This document shows, piece by piece, positions 33,008 through 42,487 of a stretch of DNA of 64,000 nucleotides; within the stretch, counting starts at the first letter, position 1; the number at the start of each line of letters is the position of its first letter. The DNA is from JAURVT01 sp049059935 (GTDB lineage: Bacteria > Actinomycetota > Actinomycetes > Propionibacteriales > Nocardioidaceae), in NCBI RefSeq assembly GCF_049059935.1, contig NZ_JBMGQR010000009.1, positions 36,503 through 100,502 on the forward strand, given 5' to 3'. The notes beneath the pieces are model-generated. The model was not told the DNA's origin, ran no database searches, and was given only the letters and a program-made list of their open reading frames with translations. The position numbers and the translations under genes are program-made.

Positions 33008-34065
33008 GCCGCACCTACCCCGAGCACGCGCGCCCGCTGTGGCAGCGCCTGCTGGTCACGCGCGAGAGCGCGGTGATCTTCCTGCTGGTGGTCGTCGTCC
33101 TGTACTCGATCATCAACGTGCCCTTCTTCGACGGGCCGCTGACGCTCACCTACCTGCTGCTCGACGTCGCCCCGATCCTGCTGATCGCGCTGCCGATGAC
33201 GATGGTCATCGTCACCGGCGAGATCGACCTGTCGGTGGCGAGCGTCGTGGGCCTGTCGAGCGTCCTGCTCGGCGTGCTGACGCAGGCGGGCGTGCCGTTC
33301 GTCGGTGCGGCCGTCGTCGCGCTCGCCGCCGGTGCGGTGTGCGGGGCGTTCAACGGCTTCCTGATCGCCTACGTCGGGCTGCCCTCGCTGGCGGTGACGA
33401 TCGGCACGCTCGCGCTGTTCCGCGGCCTGGCCGTCGGCCTGCTCGGCACCACCGCCGTCACCGAGTTCCCCCAGACGTGGACCGACCTGGCCAAGGCCAC
33501 CATCGGCACCACCGGCGTCCCCGTCGTCGTGATCCCGATCGTGGTGCTCGGGGTCGTGTTCGGCCTGCTGCTCCAGTACTCCTCGTTCGGCCGCGGCATC
33601 TACGACATCGGGCTCAACGACGAGGCGGCGCGCTTCACCGGCGTCGACGTCCAGCGCTCCAAGTTCGTCGTGTTCGTCCTCACCGGCCTGGTGTCGGCGT
33701 TCGCGGGCATCTTCTTCACGCTCCGCTTCGGCAGCGCCCGCGGCGACAACGCCACCGGGCTCGAGCTGCAGGTGATCGCGGCGGTGCTCCTCGGCGGCGT
33801 CTCGATCTTCGGCGGACGCGGCAAGCTCCCCGGCGTGATCGCCGGGGTGCTCCTCATCGGCGTGATCGCGAGCGCCCTGCGCCTGCAGGGCGTCACGGTC
33901 AACGTCATCAACATCATCATCGGGCTGCTCCTCGTGGCCTCGGTGATGTCCACCAGCGTCCTGGAGGCGGTCTCACGACTGCGCTCCCGGTCGAACCGGC
34001 GGGCCGCAGGCCCCACACGTGCGCCAGCGGTTGGCGCCGGTACCCAGGGAAGGCACACTCCATGA
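33004..34065 (+). CDS. Sugar ABC importer permease 2, probable rhamnose
   Basis: 353 residues, ATGA overlap upstream and downstream. Same fold as permease 1: PMTMVIVTGEIDLSVASVV and VIAAVLLGGVSIFGGRGKL mark the CUT2 permease coupling loops. The C-terminal 30 residues are basic and disordered. Two distinct permease genes with a single ATPase and one binding protein match characterised rhamnose ABC systems of rhizobia. Confidence 0.9.
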   Translation: MSRTYPEHARPLWQRLLVTRESAVIFLLVVVVLYSIINVPFFDGPLTLTYLLLDVAPILLIALPMTMVIVTGEIDLSVASVVGLSSVLLGVLTQAGVPFVGAAVVALAAGAVCGAFNGFLIAYVGLPSLAVTIGTLALFRGLAVGLLGTTAVTEFPQTWTDLAKATIGTTGVPVVVIPIVVLGVVFGLLLQYSSFGRGIYDIGLNDEAARFTGVDVQRSKFVVFVLTGLVSAFAGIFFTLRFGSARGDNATGLELQVIAAVLLGGVSIFGGRGKLPGVIAGVLLIGVIASALRLQGVTVNVINIIIGLLLVASVMSTSVLEAVSRLRSRSNRRAAGPTRAPAVGAGTQGRHTP

Positions 34066-35096
34066 AGATCCACACCAGGCGGGTCACCGCGCTCGCGGCG
34101 CTCACGCTCAGCGCCGCCATGGTCCTCACCGCGTGCGGTGGCGGCAGCGACGACTCGGGCTCCGGCTCGGGCGGTGGCGGCGGCGACACCACGGTGACGT
34201 TCCTGCCCAAGAACCTCGGCAACCCCTACTTCGAGGCCTCGGACGCCGGCGGCAAGAAGGCCGTCGAGGAGTTCGGCGGCACGTTCGACGAGGTCGGCCC
34301 GCAGGAGGCCACGCCCGACGCGCAGGTGCAGTACATCAACACGGTCGCGCAGCAGGGCATCAAGGCGCTCGTGCTCTCGGCCAACGACCCCAAGGCCGTC
34401 GGCGACGCCCTCGACGAGGCGCGCAGCGCCGGCACCAAGGTCGTCACCTTCGACTCCGACACCGAGCCGCAGTACCGCGACGCCTTCGTGAACCAGGCCA
34501 CGGCCGAGGGCATCGCCAAGGCGCAGGTCGACCTGATCTCCGAGCAGATCGGCGACTCGGGCAAGATCGCCATCCTCTCGGCGGCGGCCAACGCGACGAA
34601 CCAGAACACCTGGATCGAGCTGATGAAGAAGGACCTCGCGGCCAACCACCCGAACATCGAGCTCGTCGACACCGTCTACGGCAACGACGACGACCAGGAG
34701 TCGTTCGACAAGACCGCGGCCCTGCTGCAGTCCAACCCCGACCTCAAGGGCATCGTCTCGCCGACCACCGTCGGCATCGCCGCGGCGGCGCGCTACCTGT
34801 CGGACTCGGACTTCAAGGGCAAGGTCCAGCTGACCGGCCTCGGCACGCCGAACCAGATGCGCGAGTACGTCAAGGACGGCACCGTCAAGGGCTTCGCGCT
34901 GTGGAACCCCGAGGAGCTCGGCTACCTCGCCGCCTTCACCGCGCAGGCGCTCGTCGACGGCACCATCACCGGCAAGGAGGGTGACAAGTTCACCGCCGGC
35001 GACCTCGGTGAGTACACCGTCGGGGCCGACGGCGAGGTCGTGCTCGGCGACCCCACCGTGTTCAACGCCGACAACATCGACGACTTCAACTTCTGA
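34062..35096 (+). CDS. Sugar-binding lipoprotein of the rhamnose ABC importer
   Basis: 344 residues; GGGAAGG precedes the ATG, which overlaps the permease stop. Lipoprotein signal with lipobox LTAC (Cys25), then a Gly/Ser-rich linker. The mature part is a type I periplasmic-binding protein (FLPKNLGNPYFEASDAGGKK at the start, VVTFDSDTEPQYRDAFVNQ, ALWNPEELGYLA near the end), as in RhaS-type rhamnose-binding proteins. Anchored outside the membrane, it delivers the sugar to the permeases. A very stable hairpin follows the stop before rhaM. Confidence 0.92.
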   Translation: MKIHTRRVTALAALTLSAAMVLTACGGGSDDSGSGSGGGGGDTTVTFLPKNLGNPYFEASDAGGKKAVEEFGGTFDEVGPQEATPDAQVQYINTVAQQGIKALVLSANDPKAVGDALDEARSAGTKVVTFDSDTEPQYRDAFVNQATAEGIAKAQVDLISEQIGDSGKIAILSAAANATNQNTWIELMKKDLAANHPNIELVDTVYGNDDDQESFDKTAALLQSNPDLKGIVSPTTVGIAAAARYLSDSDFKGKVQLTGLGTPNQMREYVKDGTVKGFALWNPEELGYLAAFTAQALVDGTITGKEGDKFTAGDLGEYTVGADGEVVLGDPTVFNADNIDDFNF

Positions 35097-35110
35097 GTCG
35101 CACCCCCTCT

Positions 35111-35147
35111 CGCGCCGGCCGGCGGTCATCGGCCGCCGGCCGGCGCG
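35111..35147 (+). terminator. Intra-operon hairpin between transport and catabolic genes
   Basis: Perfect 15-bp GC stem (35111-35125 with 35133-35147, 7-nt loop), 14 nt after the binding-protein stop. There is no new promoter evident before rhaM, so it probably acts as a partial terminator or as a 3' stabiliser that keeps the binding-protein message abundant. Confidence 0.65.
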
Positions 35148-35195
35148 CTCCACCCCCTCCATCCCAGCCCTCCCCCTCCCCGAAGGCGGTCCGTC

Positions 35196-35549
35196 ATGCC
35201 TCGCGTCTGCTTCCAGCTGCAGGTCAGGCCCGACCGCCTCGAGGAGTACAAGCAGCGGCACGCCGCCGTCTGGCCCGAGATGCTCCACGCGCTCGAGGCC
35301 ACCGGCTGGCACAACTACTCCCTGTTCCTGCGGCCCGACGGCCTGCTGATCGGCTACCTCGAGACCCCGTCGCTCGAGGCCGCGCAGGCCGGCATGGCCG
35401 CCACCGAGGTCAACGCCCGGTGGCAGGCCGAGATGGCCGAGCTCTTCGTCGACCTCGGGGACGACGCGCCCGACACCGGCTTCCTGCAGCTCGAGGAGGT
35501 CTTCCACCTGGAGGACCAGATCGCGCTCCACCCACGAGAAGTGATGTGA
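35196..35549 (+). CDS. rhaM: L-rhamnose mutarotase
   Basis: 117 residues, about the family length. Motifs RVCFQLQVRPDRLEEYKQRH, VWPEMLHALEATGWHNYSLF and ATEVNARWQAEM match the RhaM dimeric ferredoxin-like fold, with the catalytic His and Tyr region in place. Interconverts alpha- and beta-L-rhamnopyranose, supplying the anomer used by the isomerase. AAGGCGG lies upstream of the ATG. One base separates it from rhaI. Confidence 0.92.
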   Translation: MPRVCFQLQVRPDRLEEYKQRHAAVWPEMLHALEATGWHNYSLFLRPDGLLIGYLETPSLEAAQAGMAATEVNARWQAEMAELFVDLGDDAPDTGFLQLEEVFHLEDQIALHPREVM

Positions 35550-35550
35550 G

Positions 35551-36717
35551 ATGACCACCACCTTCGACTCGATCAGCCACCGGCTCGAGGCCCTCGCCAT
35601 CGAGGTGCCGTCCTGGGCCTACGGGAACTCCGGCACCCGCTTCAAGGTGTTCGGCAGCCCCGGAACCCCGCGCGACGTGCGCGAGAAGATCGCCGACGCC
35701 GCGACCGTCCACCGGTTCACCGGCCTGGCGCCGACCGTCGCCCTGCACATCCCGTGGGACGAGGTCGACGACTTCGACGACCTGCGCGGGTACGCCGAGG
35801 ACCACGGCGTCGCGCTCGGCACCGTCAACTCCAACACGTTCCAGGACGACGACTACAAGCTCGGCAGCCTGACCAACGCCGACCCCGCCATCCGGCGCAA
35901 GGCCGTCGAGCACAACCTGCACTGCATCGACGTGATGGACCAGACCGGCTCGCGCGACCTGAAGATCTGGCTCGCCGACGGCTCGAACTACCCCGGCCAG
36001 GCCGACTTCCGCGCCCGCCAGGACTGGCTCGCCGAGAGCCTGCGCACGATCTACGACCGCCTCGGCGACGACCAGCGCCTCGTGCTCGAGTACAAGTTCT
36101 TCGAGCCGGCGTTCTACCACACCGACGTCCCCGACTGGGGCACGTCGTACGTCCAGGTGAGCGCGCTCGGCCCCAAGGCCACGGTCTGCCTCGACACCGG
36201 CCACCACGCGCCGGGCACCAACATCGAGTTCATCGTCGCGCAGCTGCTGCGCCTCGGCCGGCTCGGCTCGTTCGACTTCAACAGCCGCTTCTACGCCGAC
36301 GACGACCTCATCGTCGGTGCCGCCGACCCGTTCCAGCTCTTCCGCATCGTCGTCGAGGTGATCCGCGGCGGCGGCTTCGGCCCGGGCAGCGACGTCGCGC
36401 TGATGCTCGACCAGTGCCACAACATCGAGAAGAAGATCCCCGGGCAGATCCGCTCGGTGCTCAACGTCCAGGAGATGACGGCCCGCGCGCTGCTGCTCGA
36501 CACCGAGGCGCTCGACGTCGCCCGCCGCGAGGGCGACGTCCTCGGCGCGCACGACGTCTTCAACGACGCCTTCTACACCGACGTCCGGGGCGACCTCGCC
36601 GCGTGGCGCGAGAGCCGCGGGGTGCCCGCGGACCCGATGCGGGCCTACCTCGCGAGCGGCTACCAGGAGCAGATCGAGGCGGACCGCGTCGGCGGCTCGC
36701 AGGCAGGATGGAACTGA
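35551..36717 (+). CDS. rhaI: L-rhamnose isomerase (RhaI type)
   Basis: 388 residues. TIM-barrel isomerase of the Pseudomonas stutzeri/Rhizobium type rather than E. coli RhaA (about 420 residues and unrelated in detail). Metal-site segments are LEYKFFEPAFYHTD, CLDTGHHAPGTNIE, FDFNSRFYADDD and LMLDQCHNIEKKIPGQ. Converts L-rhamnose to L-rhamnulose in the cytoplasm with Mn/Co-type divalent metal. Next in the operon is the fused aldolase; the kinase follows. Confidence 0.94.
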   Translation: MTTTFDSISHRLEALAIEVPSWAYGNSGTRFKVFGSPGTPRDVREKIADAATVHRFTGLAPTVALHIPWDEVDDFDDLRGYAEDHGVALGTVNSNTFQDDDYKLGSLTNADPAIRRKAVEHNLHCIDVMDQTGSRDLKIWLADGSNYPGQADFRARQDWLAESLRTIYDRLGDDQRLVLEYKFFEPAFYHTDVPDWGTSYVQVSALGPKATVCLDTGHHAPGTNIEFIVAQLLRLGRLGSFDFNSRFYADDDLIVGAADPFQLFRIVVEVIRGGGFGPGSDVALMLDQCHNIEKKIPGQIRSVLNVQEMTARALLLDTEALDVARREGDVLGAHDVFNDAFYTDVRGDLAAWRESRGVPADPMRAYLASGYQEQIEADRVGGSQAGWN

Positions 36718-36721
36718 ACCC

Positions 36722-38755
36722 ATGACCAGCACCCCCGCAGAGCTGATCGCGCGGTCGAACCGCCTCGGCGCCGACCCCAAGAACACCAACTACGCCGGCG
36801 GCAACACGTCGGCCAAGGGCACCGAGACCGACCCGGTGACCTCCGAGCCCGTCGAGCTGCTCTGGGTCAAGGGCTCGGGCGGCGACCTCGGCACCCTGAC
36901 CGAGTCCGGCCTGGCCGTGCTCCGCCTGGACCGCCTGCGCGCGCTCGTCGACGTCTACCCCGGCGTCGAGCGGGAGGACGAGATGGTGGCCGCGTTCGAC
37001 TACTGCCTGCACGGCAAGGGCGGTGCCGCCCCGTCGATCGACACCGCGATGCACGGCCTGGTGGACGCGCCGCACGTCGACCACCTGCACCCCGACTCCG
37101 GCATCGCGATCGCGACGGCCGCCGACGGCCGCGAGCTGACGCGGGCGATCTTCGGCGACAAGGTGGCGTGGGTCGACTGGCGCCGTCCGGGCTTCCAGCT
37201 CGGCCTCGACATCGCCGAGATCAAGGCGAAGAACCCCGACGCGATCGGCTGCATCCTCGGCGGCCACGGCATCACCGCCTGGGGCGACACCAGCGAGCAG
37301 GCCGAGCAGGCGTCGCTGTGGATCATCGACACCGCCGCCGCGTACATCGCCGAGCACAGCAGCGCCGAGCCCTTCGGCCCCGCGCTCGACGGCTACGCCG
37401 CGCTGCCCGAGGCCGAGCGCCGCAGCAAGGCCGCGGCGCTCGTCGCGACGGCGCGCTCGATCGCGTCGCAGGACAAGCCGATGGTCGGTCACTTCACCGA
37501 CTCGGACGTGGTGCTCGATTTCCTGGCGTCGTCCGAGCACCCCCGACTGGCGGCGCTGGGCACGTCCTGCCCCGACCACTTCCTGCGCACCAAGGTCAAG
37601 CCGCTCGTGCTCGACCTGCCCGCGGACGCGTCCGTCGAGGACTCGATCGCGCGCCTGCGCGAGCTGCACGCGGCGTACCGCGAGGACTACGCCGGCTACT
37701 ACGACCGGCACGCGACGCCCGACAGCCCCGCGATGCGCGGCGCGGACCCGCTGATCGTGCTGGTGCCCGGCGTCGGCATGTTCAGCTTCGGCAAGGACAA
37801 GCAGACCGCCCGGGTCGCCGGCGAGTTCTACGTCAACGCGATCAACGTGATGCGCGGCGCGGAGGGCCTGTCGACGTACGCGCCCATCGACGAGTCGGAG
37901 AAGTTCCGGATCGAGTACTGGGCGCTGGAGGAGGCCAAGCTGCAGCGGATGCCCCAGGCCAAGCCGCTCGCCACGCGCATCGCGCTCGTGACGGGCGCCG
38001 CGTCGGGCATCGGCAAGGCCATCGCGGTCAAGCTCGCCGCCGAGGGCGCCGTCGTCGCGATCGCCGACCTGGACCTCGCCAAGGCGCAGGCCGCGGCAGC
38101 CGAGATCGGCGGCCCGGACGTCGCCGTCGGCGTGCAGGCCGACGTCAGCGACGAGGACCAGGTGCGCGCGGCCGTCGAGGAGACGCTGCTCGCGTTCGGC
38201 GGGCTCGACCTCGTCGTCAACAACGCGGGGCTGTCGCTCAGCAAGTCGCTGCTCGAGACCACCGTGGCGGACTGGGACCTGCAGCACGCCGTCATGGCCA
38301 AGGGCTCGTTCCTCGTCGCCCGCACCGCGGCCAGGGTGCTCATCGAGCAGGGTCTCGGCGGCGACATCGTCTACATCTCCAGCAAGAACTCGGTCTTCGC
38401 CGGGCCCAACAACATCGCGTACTCCGCGGTGAAGGCCGACCAGGCCCACCAGGTGCGGCTGCTGGCCGCCGAGCTGGGCGAGCACGGCGTCAAGGTCAAC
38501 GGCATCAACCCCGACGGCGTGGTGCGCGGCTCGGGCATCTTCGCCGGCGGCTGGGGCGCCAACCGCGCCGCCGTCTACGGCGTGGAGGAGAAGGACCTGG
38601 GTGCCTTCTACGCCCAGCGCACGCTGCTCAAGCGCGAGGTGCTGCCCGAGCACGTCGCCAACGGCGTCTACGCCCTGGTGGGCCCCGACCTGACCCAGAC
38701 CACCGGCCTGCACGTGCCGGTGGACTCGGGCGTGGCCGCGGCGTTCCTGCGCTGA
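36722..38755 (+). CDS. Bifunctional L-rhamnulose-1-phosphate aldolase / L-lactaldehyde dehydrogenase (RhaEW)
   Basis: 677 residues in two domains. Residues 1 to about 410 are a class II aldolase: NYAGGNTSAKG at the phosphate site, HVDHLHPDS with metal His residues, and a third ligand in GGHGITAWG. Residues about 420-677 are a short-chain dehydrogenase: TGAASGIGKAIA (NAD site), NNAG, and the catalytic Ser/Tyr/Lys in YISSKNS and YSAVK. The aldolase cleaves rhamnulose-1-P into DHAP and L-lactaldehyde; the SDR oxidises lactaldehyde to L-lactate, as shown for RhaEW fusions. The lut genes downstream support lactate as the product. Confidence 0.92.
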   Translation: MTSTPAELIARSNRLGADPKNTNYAGGNTSAKGTETDPVTSEPVELLWVKGSGGDLGTLTESGLAVLRLDRLRALVDVYPGVEREDEMVAAFDYCLHGKGGAAPSIDTAMHGLVDAPHVDHLHPDSGIAIATAADGRELTRAIFGDKVAWVDWRRPGFQLGLDIAEIKAKNPDAIGCILGGHGITAWGDTSEQAEQASLWIIDTAAAYIAEHSSAEPFGPALDGYAALPEAERRSKAAALVATARSIASQDKPMVGHFTDSDVVLDFLASSEHPRLAALGTSCPDHFLRTKVKPLVLDLPADASVEDSIARLRELHAAYREDYAGYYDRHATPDSPAMRGADPLIVLVPGVGMFSFGKDKQTARVAGEFYVNAINVMRGAEGLSTYAPIDESEKFRIEYWALEEAKLQRMPQAKPLATRIALVTGAASGIGKAIAVKLAAEGAVVAIADLDLAKAQAAAAEIGGPDVAVGVQADVSDEDQVRAAVEETLLAFGGLDLVVNNAGLSLSKSLLETTVADWDLQHAVMAKGSFLVARTAARVLIEQGLGGDIVYISSKNSVFAGPNNIAYSAVKADQAHQVRLLAAELGEHGVKVNGINPDGVVRGSGIFAGGWGANRAAVYGVEEKDLGAFYAQRTLLKREVLPEHVANGVYALVGPDLTQTTGLHVPVDSGVAAAFLR

Positions 38756-38757
38756 CG

Positions 38758-40218
38758 ATGACCGACGTCCTGCGGCTGGCGGCCGTCGACCTCGGCGCGA
38801 CCAGCGGTCGCGTCATGGTCGGCACCGTCGGCGACGGCCGGCTCGAGCTCGACGAGGTGCACCGCTTCGCCAACGGACCGGTCACCGCCGACGACGGGTC
38901 GCTGCACTGGGACGTCGGGCGGCTGTGGTCCGAGGTGCTCGTCGGCCTCGGCCGCGCGGGCCTGGTCGACGCCGTCGGCGTCGACTCGTGGGCCGTCGAC
39001 TACGGCCTGCTCGACTCCGACGGCGAGCTGCTCGGGCAGCCGTTCAGCCACCGCGACCCCCGCACCGACGGGGTCCGGGAGCGGGTGGCGAAGGAGCTGG
39101 GGGAGGAGCGGCTGTACGCCACCACCGGCCTGCAGCAGCTGGGCTTCAACACGATCTACCAGCTGGCCACCGAGGAGTCGTTCGACGACGTCGGGACCCT
39201 GCTGCTCGTCCCCGACCTGCTCGGTCGGTGGCTGACCGGCGAGACCGTCGCGGAGTCGACCAACGCGTCCACCACGCAGCTGCTCGACGTGACCACCCGC
39301 CGCTGGGCGGTCGACCTGGCCGAGGCCGTGGGGGTGCCGCCGCGCGTGCTGCCGCCGCTCGTCGAGCCGGGCGACGTCGTGGGCACGCTGCTGCCGTCGG
39401 TGGCCGAGGCCACCGGGCTGCCGGCGACCACCCCCGTCGTCGCCGTGGGCTCGCACGACACCGCGTCGGCCGTCGTGGGCGTGCCGCTCGACCCGGCCGT
39501 GCCCGCAGCCTTCATCTCGTCGGGCACCTGGTCGCTCGTCGGCATCGAGCTGGACGCGCCGGTGCTCACCGACGCCGCCCGCGAGGCCGACTTCACCAAC
39601 GAGGGCGGCGTCGACCGCACCGTCCGGTTCCTGCGCAACGTGATGGGCCTGTGGGTGCTGAGCGAGACGCTGCGGGCCTGGGGACGCGACGACCTCGGTG
39701 CGCTGCTCGACCAGGCCGCGGCGGCGCCGGCGTTCGGTCCTGTGGTCGACGTCGACGGTCCCGCGTTCCTCGCGCCCGGCGACATGCCGGCGCGCATCGC
39801 CGACGCGTGCCGCGCGTCCGGCCAGGCGCCTCCGGAGACTCCCGGGTCGGTGGTGCGCTGCGTCCTGGAGAGCCTGGCACTGGCGTACCGCCGCAACGTC
39901 CGGCTCGCCGCGCGGCTCAGCGGCCGCGACGTCGAGGTCGTGCACGTCGTGGGCGGCGGGTCGCAGAACGCGCTGCTGTGCCAGATGACGGCCGACGCGT
40001 GCGGCGTCCCCGTGCTCGCCGGGCCGGTCGAGGCCGCGGCGCTGGGCAACGTCCTGGTCCAGGCCCGGACGCTCGGTGCCGACCTGCCCGACCTCGCCGC
40101 GATGCGGGCGCTCGTCGCGTCCACCCACCGCCTCCGCCGGTACGAGCCGGCGGGCACGGGTGTGCACTGGGACGAGCTGGAGACCACACTGGCCGGACGA
40201 CGAGAGGAGCGCACATGA
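38758..40218 (+). CDS. rhaB: L-rhamnulokinase
   Basis: 486 residues of the FGGY sugar-kinase fold. N-terminal phosphate loop AAVDLGATSGRVM; substrate-side VDSWAVDYGLLD; HRDPRTDGV; ATP-site GGGSQNALLCQMTAD. Phosphorylates L-rhamnulose to L-rhamnulose-1-phosphate, the substrate of the preceding fused aldolase. ATG 38758 follows the aldolase stop by two bases; the stop overlaps lutA (ATGA). Length and motifs agree with RhaB. Confidence 0.93.
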   Translation: MTDVLRLAAVDLGATSGRVMVGTVGDGRLELDEVHRFANGPVTADDGSLHWDVGRLWSEVLVGLGRAGLVDAVGVDSWAVDYGLLDSDGELLGQPFSHRDPRTDGVRERVAKELGEERLYATTGLQQLGFNTIYQLATEESFDDVGTLLLVPDLLGRWLTGETVAESTNASTTQLLDVTTRRWAVDLAEAVGVPPRVLPPLVEPGDVVGTLLPSVAEATGLPATTPVVAVGSHDTASAVVGVPLDPAVPAAFISSGTWSLVGIELDAPVLTDAAREADFTNEGGVDRTVRFLRNVMGLWVLSETLRAWGRDDLGALLDQAAAAPAFGPVVDVDGPAFLAPGDMPARIADACRASGQAPPETPGSVVRCVLESLALAYRRNVRLAARLSGRDVEVVHVVGGGSQNALLCQMTADACGVPVLAGPVEAAALGNVLVQARTLGADLPDLAAMRALVASTHRLRRYEPAGTGVHWDELETTLAGRREERT

Positions 40219-41000
40219 GGGTCGCCCTGATGGTCACCTGCATCAACGACGCGATGTTCCCCGGCACGGGGCAGGCGGTCGTGAGGCTGCTGCGCCGGCT
40301 CGGCGTGGACGTCGACTTCCCGGCCGGCCAGGCCTGCTGCGGCCAGCCGATGGTCAACACCGGCTACCTCGACGAGGCCGTGCCGGTCGTGCGCGGCTAC
40401 GCCGACGCGTTCGCCGGGTACGACGCGATCGTGACGCCGTCCGGCTCCTGCGCGGGCTCGGCCCGTCACCAGCACTCGATCGTCGCCCGCCGCTCGGGCG
40501 ATCCCGCGCTCCAGGCGGCCGTCGCCGAGCTGTCGCCCAAGGTCTACGAGCTGTCGGAGTTCCTCGTCGACGTGCTGGGCGTGACCGACGTGGGCGCCTA
40601 CTTCCCGCACACCGTCACCTACCACCCCACGTGCCACTCGCTGCGGATGCTGGGCGTCGGCGACCGTCCCACGCAGCTGCTGTCGAAGGTGCGCGGGCTG
40701 CGGCTCGTGGAGCTGCCCGGCGCCGACCAGTGCTGCGGCTTCGGCGGGACGTTCGCGGTCAAGAACGCCGACACGTCGGTGGCGATGGGCTCGGACAAGG
40801 CGCGCCTGGTGCAGGGCACCGGCGCCGAGGTGCTCGTCGCGGGCGACAACTCGTGCCTGATGCACGTGGGCGGCCTGCTCTCGCGGCAGCGCTCACGCGT
40901 CCGCACGATGCACCTGGCCGAGATCCTGGCGGCCACCGAGGACGACCCCGCGACGCCCGACCCGGGCGCGCACCCCGTCGACGCCCGGAGGGCCGGCTGA
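40215..41000 (+). CDS. lutA: L-lactate utilization iron-sulfur protein LutA/LldE
   Basis: 261 residues with two CCG-type cysteine domains: GQACCGQPMVNTGY near residue 40 and DQCCGFGGTFAVKN near residue 178, each with an upstream Cys (VTCIND; YHPTCHSL). These bind Fe-S clusters in the LutABC L-lactate dehydrogenase complex. ATGA overlap with rhaB ties lactate oxidation directly to rhamnose catabolism: L-lactate formed by the fused enzyme is oxidised to pyruvate. Confidence 0.93.
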   Translation: MRVALMVTCINDAMFPGTGQAVVRLLRRLGVDVDFPAGQACCGQPMVNTGYLDEAVPVVRGYADAFAGYDAIVTPSGSCAGSARHQHSIVARRSGDPALQAAVAELSPKVYELSEFLVDVLGVTDVGAYFPHTVTYHPTCHSLRMLGVGDRPTQLLSKVRGLRLVELPGADQCCGFGGTFAVKNADTSVAMGSDKARLVQGTGAEVLVAGDNSCLMHVGGLLSRQRSRVRTMHLAEILAATEDDPATPDPGAHPVDARRAG

Positions 41001-42487
41001 TGAGCCACACGTTCGTCGGCATGCCGCCGTTCCCGACCGCGGCCCGCGAGGCCCTCGCCGACACCCAGCTGCGCGCCAACCTCGCGCACGCGACGTCGAC
41101 GATCCGCGACAAGCGGCTCAAGGTCGTCGCCGAGGTGGACGACTGGGAGGAGCTGCGCCTGGCCGGCGCGGCGATCAAGGACAACACGCTGATGCACCTC
41201 GACGAGCACCTCGTGCTGCTCGAGGAGCGGCTCACGGCCAACGGCGTGACCGTGCACTGGGCCAACGACGCCGCCGAGGCGTGCGCGATCGTCGCGTCGG
41301 TCGCCCGGAGCCACGGCGTCGACGAGGTCGTGAAGATCAAGTCGATGGCCACCCAGGAGATCGAGCTCAACGAGGCCCTCGAGGCCGAGGGCATCGCCGC
41401 CTGGGAGACCGACCTCGCCGAGCTCATCGTGCAGCTCGGCGACGACCTGCCCAGCCACATCCTGGTGCCCGCGATCCACCGCAACCGCGCCGAGATCCGC
41501 GAGATCTTCCGCCGCGAGATGGCCGGGGCGGGCCGACCGGCACCCGACGACCTGTCCGACGAGCCCGCCCGCCTGGCCGAGGCGGCGCGCCTGCACCTGC
41601 GCGAGAAGTTCCTGCGCGCCAAGGTCGCGATCTCGGGCGCCAACTTCGCCGTCGCGGACTCCGGCACGCTGGTCGTGGTGGAGTCCGAGGGCAACGGACG
41701 CATGTGCCTGACGCTGCCCGAGGTGCTGGTCTCGGTGGTGGGCATCGAGAAGGTGGTGCCCACCTGGAGCGACCTCGACGCGTTCCTGCAGCTGCTGCCG
41801 CGCTCGTCCACCGGCGAGCGGATGAACCCGTACACGTCCACCTGGTCCGGCGTGACCCCCGGTGACGGACCGCAGGAGATGCACGTCGTCCTGCTCGACA
41901 ACGGACGCACGCGTGCGCTGGCCGACGAGGTCGGCCGTCAGGCGCTGCGCTGCATCCGGTGCTCGGCGTGCCTCAACGTGTGCCCGGTCTACGAGCGCAC
42001 CGGTGGCCACGCCTACGGCTCGGTGTACCCCGGCCCCATCGGGGCGATCCTCAACCCGCTGCTCAAGGGCGTCGGCGTGGACGAGCAGACCGACTCGCTG
42101 CCGTACGCGTCGTCGCTGTGCGGCGCGTGCTTCGACGCCTGCCCGGTCCGCATCGACATCCCCTCGGTGCTGGTCGACCTGCGCGCCAAGGTGGTCGACG
42201 CGCACCGCGGCGGCGTACCGAAGGCGGAGGCGGTCGCGATGAAGGGCGCCGCGATGACGCTGTCGTCCGGTGCCCGTCTCGGCGCGGCCGAGCAGGTGTC
42301 GGGCCTGGCCGGACGGTTCTTCGACCGCAAGGGCTCGAAGGGACGGCGCGCCGGCGGCGGCCGTCACGTGCTCTCCCACCTGCCCGGCCCCGGCGGCAAG
42401 TGGACGGGCGCCCGCGACATGCCCACGCCGCCGGCCGAGTCGTTCCGGCACTGGTGGCGCCGCACCGACGGCGGGACGCGCCCGTGA
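41000..42487 (+). CDS. lutB: L-lactate utilization iron-sulfur protein LutB/LldF
   Basis: 495 residues, starting one base into the lutA stop (TGATG). The N-terminal LUD domain (about 60-290: EVVKIKSMATQEIELNEAL, GANFAVADSGTLVVVESEG) is followed by two 4Fe-4S motifs, CIRCSACLNVCPVYER near residue 317 and CGACFDACPV near residue 374. Central electron carrier of the lactate-oxidising complex; passes electrons toward the respiratory chain. The C-terminal 100 residues are basic and variable. Confidence 0.94.
   Translation: MSHTFVGMPPFPTAAREALADTQLRANLAHATSTIRDKRLKVVAEVDDWEELRLAGAAIKDNTLMHLDEHLVLLEERLTANGVTVHWANDAAEACAIVASVARSHGVDEVVKIKSMATQEIELNEALEAEGIAAWETDLAELIVQLGDDLPSHILVPAIHRNRAEIREIFRREMAGAGRPAPDDLSDEPARLAEAARLHLREKFLRAKVAISGANFAVADSGTLVVVESEGNGRMCLTLPEVLVSVVGIEKVVPTWSDLDAFLQLLPRSSTGERMNPYTSTWSGVTPGDGPQEMHVVLLDNGRTRALADEVGRQALRCIRCSACLNVCPVYERTGGHAYGSVYPGPIGAILNPLLKGVGVDEQTDSLPYASSLCGACFDACPVRIDIPSVLVDLRAKVVDAHRGGVPKAEAVAMKGAAMTLSSGARLGAAEQVSGLAGRFFDRKGSKGRRAGGGRHVLSHLPGPGGKWTGARDMPTPPAESFRHWWRRTDGGTRP

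Noticed and set aside
33600..38713. Long minus-strand frames opposite the rhamnose operon
   Set aside because: They mirror genes with strong family motifs and show shadow-type composition.
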